DNA of 64,000 nt, from assembly GCF_023612255.1 (NCBI RefSeq), contig NZ_CP063231.1, forward strand, positions 3,516,001 through 3,580,000. Reading direction: 5' to 3'. This document shows, one piece after another, positions 57,002 to 64,000 of this stretch. Made by a program: the position numbers and the translations under genes. The notes under the pieces were generated by a model, which ran no database searches, had not been told where the DNA came from, and saw nothing but the letters and a program-made list of their open reading frames with translations. Every line of letters starts with the position of its first letter. Within the stretch, counting starts at the first letter, position 1. Source of the stretch: Luteibacter flocculans. GTDB taxonomy: Bacteria > Pseudomonadota > Gammaproteobacteria > Xanthomonadales > Rhodanobacteraceae.

Positions 57002-57531
57002 GCGTTCGCCTCGCGCCATTCGTCTGGAGTGTTGCAGTTGAGCAGCCCACGCGTGTCGAGGCCGTCGAGTGGCAGTGTCGTCGCCCCTACGCGCGTCTGC
57101 AAGCCGAACACGGAACAGGCCCTGCCCGTCCGCGTCATCGCATCGGCGAGCGCTTCGCGCATCACGGCATCCATCCGCAGCCGCATCGGCAACGGGTGGT
57201 CCTGCCAGTGCGTCACCGCTTCGCTGCGTTCCGCCAGCAAGGGAAGCAGCACGTCAGAGCCAAGCCGCGGCATATCCACAGGCACGACGAGCCATTCACC
57301 ATCGGGTAGGACCAACGCGGCACTGGCGATGCCCCCGACCGGCCCCGTCTGTGGCCAGCGATCCGGAATGCCACCGTCGCGCGCCCCACTGATCGCGACG
57401 CGTGTGGCGCCTGCGTCGCGCAAGACCTCCGTCGTACGTTCCAGCAACGTGCGACCGCCGATGCGAAGCAGCGCCTTGTCCTCGCCCATCCGCGACGACA
57501 AGCCACCGGCAAGAACGAGTCCAAGGATCAT
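56998..57531 (-). CDS. mobA: Molybdenum cofactor guanylyltransferase MobA
   Basis: 177-aa nucleotidyltransferase that adds GMP to molybdopterin. The N-terminal GLVLAGGLSSRMGEDKALL is the GTP-binding signature, and VVPVDMPRL holds the metal Asp. The ATG at 57531 overlaps moeA (ATGA). The product matches the bis-MGD cofactor expected for the convergent FdhF-like enzyme. Confidence 0.9.
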   Translation of the reverse strand: MILGLVLAGGLSSRMGEDKALLRIGGRTLLERTTEVLRDAGATRVAISGARDGGIPDRWPQTGPVGGIASAALVLPDGEWLVVPVDMPRLGSDVLLPLLAERSEAVTHWQDHPLPMRLRMDAVMREALADAMTRTGRACSVFGLQTRVGATTLPLDGLDTRGLLNCNTPDEWREANA

Positions 57532-58724
57532 GCGGCATCCACCGGATCGAGCGGCCACGCGTCGGCATGCTCGGCGTGGGCGTCTGAGGCCGACAGCCAC
57601 GTGTTCGACGTGGCGAACGGCAGAATCCGGAAGGATGCCTGCGCGTCCGCCGCATGCGCTGTCTGGCGCCCATCGGCACCGTGTTCGAGCCGGCCGAGGG
57701 CAAAGTGATGCAAGCCGTCGCGGCCGATCAATGGCGCCGCCATACGCACCCTCGTCGGCCGTTCCGGAAACAGCCCCGCCATCGCACGCAGCACGGGCGC
57801 CACGAAGAAGCGATAACCCACGGCCACCGCCATGGGATTGCCGGGCAAGGCGAGCACGATCGGGCCACCATCGAAGCGCGTCGCAAGCAGCGGCTTACCG
57901 GGGCGGATCGCGACTTTGTGGAAAAGCTCGCGCGCACCGAGCGAGGCGAGCGCTGCAGGCACGAAGTCGAAACGACCTGCCGACACCGCACCCGTCGTCA
58001 CGATCAGGTCGGCGCGCGCCGCGATCGCCTCACCGACGGCGTGCGCAAAGGCGTCGCCGACATCCGGTACACGTGTGCGTGTCAGCATGTCCGTGCCCCA
58101 GTGGGCGAAGCATGCTTCGAGGAAAGGGCCGTTGGAATCGTGGATGCCGCCTGGCGGCAACGGACCCGTCGCGTTGAGTTCGCTGCCCGTGGCGATCACG
58201 GCCACGCGTGGACGGCGCACCACGTCGACATGTGCCACGCCGAGTGCCGCGAGCAGCATCGTCGCTGCGGTGTCGATCCGTCGGCCACGCGCCAGCGCAA
58301 GCTCGCCCCTTGCGATGTCGCTGCCCGCGCGGCGCACATTCTGGCCTGCGCGTTCTTCCGCCGGAAAGCGGACCTGACCATCGCGCCTTTCACTGCGCTC
58401 TACAGGAACCACGGTATCGAAACCCTCGGGCATGCGCGCACCCGTGGCGATCTCGCAGGCATCTGCCTGGGGAAAGGCGTCGGCGGTGTCTCCCGCGGCC
58501 TGCATGGCAGCCACGGCAAAGCTGACACCCGCCGGCAACGGTTTGCCGTGGGCACGCACGGCATACCCATCCATGGCCGCGTTGTCGAACGACGGCAGCG
58601 CCATCGGGCTGTGCAGATCGGCGGCAAGAAAGCGCCGTGCGGCGTCGGCGAGCGGAAGCGATTCGCTCTCCAGCGGCCGGATGGCATCGAGCAGGAGGGC
58701 GAGTGCGTCGGGATAGGCAATCAT
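57528..58724 (-). CDS. moeA: Molybdopterin molybdotransferase MoeA
   Basis: 398-aa enzyme that inserts molybdate into adenylylated molybdopterin. Signatures: SFDNAAMDGYAVR, EIATGARMPEGFDTVVPVE, AVIATGSEL, HDSNGPFLEA, TTGAVSAGRFDFV and the LPGNPMAVAVGY loop. Its operon (moeA-mobA-small gene) faces the fdhF-fdhD pair tail to tail, grouping enzyme and cofactor genes. Confidence 0.95.
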   Translation of the reverse strand: MIAYPDALALLLDAIRPLESESLPLADAARRFLAADLHSPMALPSFDNAAMDGYAVRAHGKPLPAGVSFAVAAMQAAGDTADAFPQADACEIATGARMPEGFDTVVPVERSERRDGQVRFPAEERAGQNVRRAGSDIARGELALARGRRIDTAATMLLAALGVAHVDVVRRPRVAVIATGSELNATGPLPPGGIHDSNGPFLEACFAHWGTDMLTRTRVPDVGDAFAHAVGEAIAARADLIVTTGAVSAGRFDFVPAALASLGARELFHKVAIRPGKPLLATRFDGGPIVLALPGNPMAVAVGYRFFVAPVLRAMAGLFPERPTRVRMAAPLIGRDGLHHFALGRLEHGADGRQTAHAADAQASFRILPFATSNTWLSASDAHAEHADAWPLDPVDAA

Positions 58725-58738
58725 CTGCGAAGCGTAGC

Positions 58739-58780
58739 GCGTACCGTGCGCGACGTATTGCGCACGGTACGCTTTCCTTG
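58739..58780 (+). terminator. Long perfect hairpin between moeA and the EF-G paralogue
   Basis: 13-bp stem GCGTACCGTGCGC / GCGCACGGTACGC followed on the plus strand by TTTCCTT. Both flanking genes are on the minus strand, so the T-run is on the wrong side for them; a bidirectional terminator or an operator is possible. Confidence 0.4.
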
Positions 58781-58802
58781 CACCGGGGCCAGCCCCGATG
58801 CG

Positions 58803-60881
58803 TCACGCGGTCCGACGAGCCGCTTCCTGCTGGGTCGCCGGGCGGTAGGCGTGGAACGCCACCGTGGCAGACGCCCTGCCCTGGCTCAACGACCGCAGCG
58901 CCGTGCTGTAGCCGTCCAACTGAGCCAGCGGAACGTCGGCATCGATCTCCGTACGTTCCTGCCGATCGACCAGGTTCACGATCTGGCCGCCACGGCGTTG
59001 CAGATCGCCCAGCACGTCACCGACCGCCGAGCCCGGCGCACTGACAGACACGCGCATCACCGGTTCGAGCAGCACGGTGCCGGTCGCCTCCAGCGCGGAC
59101 TTCACCGCCATCTGCGCGGCGCGGTGGAAGGCCATCTCGTTGGAATCGACCGCATGCGCCTGACCGTCAAGCACCGTCACCGCCGCGCCCACCACCGGGA
59201 AGCCGCGAGGCCCTTCCAGCAGCGCGGACGCAACGCCCTTCTCCACCGCGGCCTGGAACGGCTTCGGGATCACGCCGCCGGTGCTGCGATCCTCGTAGCT
59301 GTTCGACTCGCCACCGGTCGGAGCGACGGACAGCACCACGCGCGCGAACTGGCCGCTGCCGCCGGTCTGCTTGGCGAGCTTGCCTTCCACGGGACCCGAC
59401 GCGGAAGCCGGCGTCTCCTGGTAGGCCACGCGCGGCGAGCCGGTACGCACCTGCACGCCCCACTCGCGACGCAGGCGCTCCACCATCACGTCGAGGTGCA
59501 GCTCGCCCATGCCCCAGACCAGCGTCTCGCCGGTTTCCGGGTCGGTGCCCACGCGGAAGGACGGGGCCTCCTGCGCAAGACGCGCCAAACCGTTGCCGAG
59601 CTTGAGCAGGTCAGCGGAACGTTCCGGCGACAGCCGCCAGGACAGCACCGCAGGTTGCGCCTGGATCGTCTCCAGCCGCACGCGGTGCTGCGGAGCGGAC
59701 AGCGTTTCGCCTGTGGCGACGTCCTTCCATCCCGCGATCGCCACGATGTCGCCAGCCTCGGCGTGCTCCACCGCCTCGGTGTCCTCCGCACGCACGACCG
59801 CGAGGCGACCGATGCGCTGCACACGATCGGTGCCGCTCCGCCACACGCTGTCACCCACGCTCAGTCGTCCCGCGTAGATGCGCAGGAATGCCAGCGGACC
59901 ATGCGCCTGGTTCACTACCTTGAAGACGAGCGCAGCCAACGGCGCGTCCGCATCGGGCGCCACCGTGACCTCGCTGCCATCGTCGTCTGCATGGCCGATG
60001 ACGGCCGGACGATCGAGCGGCGACGGGAGGTACGCCACGAAGGCGTCGAGCAACGGCTCGATGCCAACGTTGCGGAACGCGGAGCCCGGCAACACAGGCG
60101 ACCCCTTGCCCGCGAGCGTGCCGCGCCGAAGCGCCGCGGTTAGCGCCGTCGCATCGATCGGCTGCTCGGTGAGCCAGAGTTCCGCCAGCGGTTCGTCGCT
60201 ATCCGCGATGGCGGCGATCAGTTCCGCGCGCGCGTCTGCGTGTTCGGCGCGTTCCGCGTCGTTCCACGCACGCACGCTCGGCGTGCCGGCATCGTCGAAA
60301 TGCCAGGTGCGTTCGGCCACGAGGTCGACCAGACCCGTCATGTGTTCGCCTTCGATGACCGGCCGAGCGACGACCCATGGGTTCGCGCCAAGCGTGTCGC
60401 GCATCTGCGCAACGACCGCATCGAAGTCCGCACCGGGGCGATCCATCTTGTTGACGAACGCCATCAGCGGCACGCCATGACGGCGCGCCTGATGCCAGAC
60501 GGTTTCTGACTGCGGCTGCACGCCGGCCACGCCGGAGAACACGGTGACCGCGCCATCGAGCACGCGCAGCGAACGCTCGACCTCGATCGCGAAGTCGATG
60601 TGTCCGGGCGTGTCGATGAGTGTCAGGCGATGCGGCTGGCCGCCGTCAGGCGTCCAATTCGCGCGCACGGCCGCAGCGCCGATCGTGATGCCACGCTCGC
60701 GCTCGAGTTCCATGTGGTCGGTGGTCGCCGCGCCGTCGTGCACCTCGCCGGTACGATGGATCGTGCCGGTCTTGTAGAGCAGGCGCTCGGTCAGCGTGGT
60801 CTTGCCTGCATCGACGTGCGCGATGATGCCGAGGTTGCGCCAACGGTCGACGGGGATGCGGGTTTCGCGGGTGGTACTCAT
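58803..60881 (-). CDS. Elongation factor G paralogue (EF-G-like GTPase)
   Basis: 692-aa translational GTPase. G1 AHVDAGKT (21-28), G2 within RGITI (63-67), G3 DTPGH (90-94), G4 NKMD (144-147), then EF-G domains II-V including [14 protein letters not shown]. Not in an rpsL-rpsG-fusA-tuf context, and with several differences from housekeeping EF-G ([18 protein letters not shown]), so a specialised copy for recycling, stress or drug protection is likely. It is preceded by a leader ORF and a terminator (61049-61200). The start at 60881 follows AGGAAA at longer spacing. Confidence 0.86.
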   Translation of the reverse strand: MSTTRETRIPVDRWRNLGIIAHVDAGKTTLTERLLYKTGTIHRTGEVHDGAATTDHMELERERGITIGAAAVRANWTPDGGQPHRLTLIDTPGHIDFAIEVERSLRVLDGAVTVFSGVAGVQPQSETVWHQARRHGVPLMAFVNKMDRPGADFDAVVAQMRDTLGANPWVVARPVIEGEHMTGLVDLVAERTWHFDDAGTPSVRAWNDAERAEHADARAELIAAIADSDEPLAELWLTEQPIDATALTAALRRGTLAGKGSPVLPGSAFRNVGIEPLLDAFVAYLPSPLDRPAVIGHADDDGSEVTVAPDADAPLAALVFKVVNQAHGPLAFLRIYAGRLSVGDSVWRSGTDRVQRIGRLAVVRAEDTEAVEHAEAGDIVAIAGWKDVATGETLSAPQHRVRLETIQAQPAVLSWRLSPERSADLLKLGNGLARLAQEAPSFRVGTDPETGETLVWGMGELHLDVMVERLRREWGVQVRTGSPRVAYQETPASASGPVEGKLAKQTGGSGQFARVVLSVAPTGGESNSYEDRSTGGVIPKPFQAAVEKGVASALLEGPRGFPVVGAAVTVLDGQAHAVDSNEMAFHRAAQMAVKSALEATGTVLLEPVMRVSVSAPGSAVGDVLGDLQRRGGQIVNLVDRQERTEIDADVPLAQLDGYSTALRSLSQGRASATVAFHAYRPATQQEAARRTA

Positions 60882-61048
60882 GGCTAACGGTTTCCTGATG
60901 GGATAACGCCAGGGGCTCGATGTATTCGTCGAGCGAGGCACTCCCCAGTCCTGAACCGCCGCCCCTGGCTGAGCAGGACGGTCAGGATCGGGGATCGCGG
61001 CAGTTCTTCATGGCACGTTGCTCCAGATCGAATGGCGAAAAACGGGAC

Positions 61049-61074
61049 AAAAAAAAGCACCCTTGCGGGTGCTT
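61049..61074 (-). terminator. Terminator in the leader of the EF-G paralogue gene
   Basis: Minus strand: stem AAGCACCC / GGGTGCTT with a short loop, followed by seven or eight T. It sits 168 nt before the EF-G-like start and 28 nt after a small ORF, the layout of a transcription attenuator. It may instead end a separate small transcript. Confidence 0.8.
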
Positions 61075-61101
61075 GGAGAACCTTGGAGGTCGCACATCGC
61101 C

Positions 61102-61200
61102 TTACGACGACGAACCTCCACTCACGGCGCGCGCGCACCCGCGACGCGCCCAGGGGGCGATCGGTGGGACGTGAATCAATGCGTGCTTGCAGCGGGCCAT
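61102..61200 (-). CDS. Leader peptide candidate, 32 aa
   Basis: Short frame beginning MARCKHALIHVPPIAPWARR with a near-perfect GGAGG 5 nt before the ATG. Its stop lies in a second hairpin (TGGAGGT at 61120-61114 with ACCTCCA at 61090-61084 on the minus strand), just ahead of the terminator. The peptide has no known family. It could be a regulatory leader ORF for the EF-G-like gene, or a small protein in its own right. Confidence 0.55.
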   Translation of the reverse strand: MARCKHALIHVPPIAPWARRGCARAVSGGSSS

Positions 61201-61387
61201 GACGGCCTCCGTTGATCGAATCACCGCTAGTTGGAGGTGGTCTGGAGGAAATCAAGGGCGGCACCTCAAGGCATCTCCTACGCCACGGCGAGCCCTAAGC
61301 GCCTTCCGAGCGACGGGCGGCGCCTGGGAACATCTCACTCCTGACGTACCACCCCCCCCCTCTGACAACCATCAAGGATGAATAATC

Positions 61388-61627
61388 ATGCGTGAACTTA
61401 CCTCTCCCGAAATCGCCTCAGTTTCCGGCGGCCGCCTCAAAGTACCTGGCGCTTGCTCGAGAGCCACCCTCTTGTCGAACACCGGCGTGGCTGCCCTGGG
61501 AGGCGGTATTACGGGACTGATAACGGGCGGACCTTTGGTAGGTCTCGGCGGTGCGATCTTCGGCGGCAGCATGGGCGCTTTGAGCGCTGCCGTGAGCTGC
61601 GGCATCGCTTTACGAGAGGCGCGGTGA
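61388..61627 (+). CDS. Double-glycine-leader microcin/class II bacteriocin precursor
   Basis: 79-aa precursor. The leader MRELTSPEIASVSGG matches the double-glycine type cut by C39-peptidase exporters, here after Gly15. The predicted 64-aa product is Gly/Ala-rich with overlapping GxxxG steps (39-43, 48-52, 55-59, 59-63) and two Cys (23, 71), like colicin V-type microcins that insert in membranes. AAGGA is 9 nt before the ATG. A C9 run lies at 61352-61360. No C39 exporter gene is in the window, so export must use one elsewhere. Confidence 0.82.
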   Translation: MRELTSPEIASVSGGRLKVPGACSRATLLSNTGVAALGGGITGLITGGPLVGLGGAIFGGSMGALSAAVSCGIALREAR

Positions 61628-61899
61628 CCTCAGCCCTATCCCGCCTGGGCAAGTGGCTCGCAGAACCTCCGTCATTGTGGGTCTACACCTGGCGGGCGGG
61701 CATCCTCTGCTTCGGCACCCTCATGTTCGCGACGCACTGCCTGTGTGCCTGGACCGACGGCGTCGCGCTGACCTGGCGTCGCTTACTCCAGTACTTACTT
61801 CTCGCGGAATCCACAGGCGTGCTGGCAGGGCTCGTCATGGGGTGGCCCGTGGTCCGGCGTTGCCGCGAGCGCGAGGATCGCGAGCGCTCGCGGGTTTAA
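61624..61899 (+). CDS. Probable microcin immunity protein
   Basis: 91-aa protein with two predicted transmembrane helices (about 20-42 and 55-77) and a charged Arg/Glu tail. It starts with GTG overlapping the microcin stop (GTGA). Small membrane proteins coupled to class II microcin genes are usually the immunity factor. No sequence family is recognised, so the role rests on context. Confidence 0.7.
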   Translation: MTSALSRLGKWLAEPPSLWVYTWRAGILCFGTLMFATHCLCAWTDGVALTWRRLLQYLLLAESTGVLAGLVMGWPVVRRCREREDRERSRV

Positions 61900-61918
61900 G
61901 GCGCTTGCGCGCTGCCAT

Positions 61919-64000
61919 TCAAGGCAGCGCGTAAGCCATCACATAGTCGCCCGATTTCGTGCCCAGCCCACTGTGGCCACCTGCGGCGATCACGACGTAT
62001 TGCTTGCCGTTGACCGTGTACGACATCGGGTTGGCCTGCCCACCGGCCGGCAGGCGTGCCTTCCATAGCTCCTTGCCCGTGCGCTCGTCGATGGCGCGCA
62101 GGTAGTTGTCCGCGGTGGCGCCGATGAAGACGAGACCGCCGCGGGTCGTCATGTTGCCGCCGATGTTGAAGATGCCTGTCGGCAGCGGCGCGTTGACATG
62201 TGTGCCGAACGGACCCGTGTCACGCGTGGTACCGATCGGGCGCTCCCACACCAGCTTGTGCGTCACGAGGTCGATGGCGGCCATCGTGCCCCACGGCGGC
62301 GGATTGCACGGCACGTCGAGCGGGTTCAACCACGGGTGCACCTTGCCGACGTACGGCGTGCCGTACTGCGGCGCCAGCCCACCGCCCACCTTGGGTTCGT
62401 TGCCCGAGCCATCCCACGGCTTCACCAGCCCCTTGGCCTCCGCGGGACCGCGGGGCGCGAGGCTGATGATGAAGGGGATGTAGTTCGCGTTGGCGATCAA
62501 CAGCTTGTTGTACGGATCGATGGATGCGCCGTGCCAGTCGATCACGCCGTCGAAGGCGGGATACACGATCGTGTCCTTCAACTGCGGCGGGGTGAACTGT
62601 CCTTCGTATGCAGCGCGGCGGAATTCGATGCGACACATCAACTGGTCGAACGGCGTGGCGCCCCACATCGACGCTTCGGTCAGATCCTTCGGCGCCAGCG
62701 ACGGCATGCCGACGGAGAACGGCTGGGTGGGCGAGGTGCGCTCACCGGGGACGGCGTTCTGCGGCACCGGCTTCTCGGTGACCTCGGTCAAAGGCTTGCC
62801 GGTACGTCGATCGAGGACGAAGAACTCGCCGCGCTTGGTCGTCTGCACCAGCGCCGGCACCGTACCGCCGTTCGCATCCGGCAGATCGACCAGCGACGGG
62901 CCCGTCGGCACGTCCATGTCCCACAGATCGTGATGCGTGTTCTGGTACACCCACTTTGGTGCGCCGGTCTCGATATCCAGCGCAACGGTGGAACTGGACA
63001 CCTTCTCGTCGAAGGGACGGCGATGTCCGCCGAAGTAATCCGGCGTGGCGTTACCCATCGGAAGGTAAACCATGCCGAGGTCCGGATCGGCGGTGTAGAC
63101 GCCCCACGCGTTCGGCGTGCCGCGGGTCAATTGGTCGTTCGGACCGGGCGTCCAGTTCTGCGGATCGTGGCCCACGTCCCACGCCCAGACGAGTTTGCCC
63201 GAGAGCGGATCGAACGCGCGCACCGCGCCGGAGGGTTCGTTCTCCGCCTGGTTGTCGTAGACCCAGCCACCCAGGATGACGCGGTCCTTCATCACCAGCG
63301 GCGGCGACGTCACGAAATGAAAGCCTGCCGGCACGTGGCCGAGGTACTGCGTGAGCGAGATGAAACCGTGCTCGCCAAAGTCCTCGCACGGTTTGCCCGT
63401 GTCGGCGTTCAGCGCCATCACCCGGGCATCGAGCACCGGCGCAATGATCCGTCGCGGACAATCGGTCTGCGTGCCCGGCGGCGCCTGGTAATAAGCCACG
63501 CCACGGCAGGCGAGATAGACGTCCGCTTCGGTGTTTGCCTTCGGATCGAAGGTCCATTTCTTCTGGCCGGTCGCGGCATCGAAAGCGACGACCCAGCTAT
63601 GCCCCGTGCAAACATACAGCGTGTCGCCCACCTTGATCGGCGTGTCCTCGAAATTGAACTCGTGGCCCGCGTCCGTGCCGCCTTTGTCTTCGCCAGGACG
63701 CATCGTGTCGCCCGTATGTGCCGTCCATGCGACCTTGAGGTTCGTCACGTTGTGCGTGTCGATCTGGTCCAAGGGCGAGAAACGATCGCCGCGCGGTGTG
63801 CGGCCATAGAACCACCAATCACCATCGGGGACGGAGGTGTCGTGACCGTCCGCCGCATTGCGCACCACCGCTTCGCCCCGCGTGCCCACCGGCTGCACGA
63901 ATCCGGCCACGCCGACGCCGACACCCACCACGATTGCGACGATCAGTGCCAAGGCGGCGCCTCGTCGCGGCGACAGCCTGCGCGTGATCCATGGCATCAG
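61919..64000 (-). CDS. gcd: Membrane-bound PQQ-dependent dehydrogenase, 5' end outside window
   Basis: Quinoprotein dehydrogenase of the glucose/quinate family. The visible part starts in a hydrophobic helix (ALALIVAIVVGVGVG), then about 640 residues of eight-bladed propeller with repeated W-motifs (DWWFYGRTPRGDRFSPL, QKKWTFDPKAN, GKLVWAWDVG, HHDLWDMDVP, GKELWKARLP). The PQQ enzyme oxidises a sugar in the periplasm and passes electrons to ubiquinone. The frame stays open to the right edge and full-length Gcd has about four more helices, so the 5' end is probably missing; an ATG at 63997 is not convincing as the start. Confidence 0.88.
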   Translation of the reverse strand: MMPWITRRLSPRRGAALALIVAIVVGVGVGVAGFVQPVGTRGEAVVRNAADGHDTSVPDGDWWFYGRTPRGDRFSPLDQIDTHNVTNLKVAWTAHTGDTMRPGEDKGGTDAGHEFNFEDTPIKVGDTLYVCTGHSWVVAFDAATGQKKWTFDPKANTEADVYLACRGVAYYQAPPGTQTDCPRRIIAPVLDARVMALNADTGKPCEDFGEHGFISLTQYLGHVPAGFHFVTSPPLVMKDRVILGGWVYDNQAENEPSGAVRAFDPLSGKLVWAWDVGHDPQNWTPGPNDQLTRGTPNAWGVYTADPDLGMVYLPMGNATPDYFGGHRRPFDEKVSSSTVALDIETGAPKWVYQNTHHDLWDMDVPTGPSLVDLPDANGGTVPALVQTTKRGEFFVLDRRTGKPLTEVTEKPVPQNAVPGERTSPTQPFSVGMPSLAPKDLTEASMWGATPFDQLMCRIEFRRAAYEGQFTPPQLKDTIVYPAFDGVIDWHGASIDPYNKLLIANANYIPFIISLAPRGPAEAKGLVKPWDGSGNEPKVGGGLAPQYGTPYVGKVHPWLNPLDVPCNPPPWGTMAAIDLVTHKLVWERPIGTTRDTGPFGTHVNAPLPTGIFNIGGNMTTRGGLVFIGATADNYLRAIDERTGKELWKARLPAGGQANPMSYTVNGKQYVVIAAGGHSGLGTKSGDYVMAYALP

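Noticed and set aside
57654-60143. 829-codon plus-strand frame opposite moeA and the EF-G paralogue
   Set aside because: Covers two real minus-strand genes and an intergenic hairpin; no recognisable protein features.

Overview
The window is a GC-rich, densely packed chromosomal segment. It most likely comes from a gammaproteobacterium of the Xanthomonadales, Rhodanobacteraceae-like (Luteibacter/Dyella type). The evidence is the division cluster order mraZ-rsmH-ftsL-ftsI, followed by rnpB and rsmI-lpoA-yraN, many ATGA-coupled genes, and REP-like palindromes with a GTGGGAGCC core. The genus is inferred from gene content and style only; no database search was possible.

Layout. 1-4200: the start of the dcw cell-division cluster on the minus strand (ftsI cut by the window edge), with a strong mraZ promoter, four phased MraZ operator repeats, and rnpB bracketed by REP clusters. 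4400-8300: rsmI, lpoA and yraN on plus, then a HAD hydrolase on minus whose last codons lie in a REP element. 8400-14300: a PAS-GGDEF-EAL signalling protein, a TenA/PqqC-like protein and an M13 metallopeptidase. 14370-20720: a four-gene quaternary-amine (OpuC/Osm-type) ABC importer translationally linked to a GH31 glycosidase. 20790-22020: a second diguanylate cyclase.

22070-40480 is a large surface-polysaccharide and small-molecule locus. Its left part holds an HPr-kinase-like P-loop protein, an ABC exporter, a 67-aa secreted peptide, two B12-type radical SAM proteins, a nucleotidyltransferase, an amidohydrolase, two methyltransferases and two glycosyltransferases. Its right part is a Wzx/Wzy-type O-antigen set: FdtA/FdtB-like sugar nucleotide enzymes, Wzx, GT2, Wzy and Wzz. 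40660-43815 is a small redox operon: cytochrome b561, a porin-like protein with one c-heme site, a class I cytochrome c and an outer-membrane protein.

43969-49555 looks like a defence module of lower GC: a RecQ helicase fused to a ComF-type phosphoribosyltransferase, a DprA-like protein, and a DUF262/DUF1524/DUF5655 (GmrSD-like) nuclease. This is the best candidate for an undescribed system. 49850-52380 is an ECF sigma/anti-sigma/subtilisin lipoprotein operon. 52429-58724 holds dusB, an FdhF-type molybdoenzyme with fdhD, and convergent moeA-mobA plus a small protein. 58803-61200 holds an EF-G paralogue preceded by a leader ORF and a terminator that together look like an attenuator. 61388-61899 is a compact double-glycine-leader microcin with a probable immunity protein. 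The window ends inside a membrane PQQ dehydrogenase gene.
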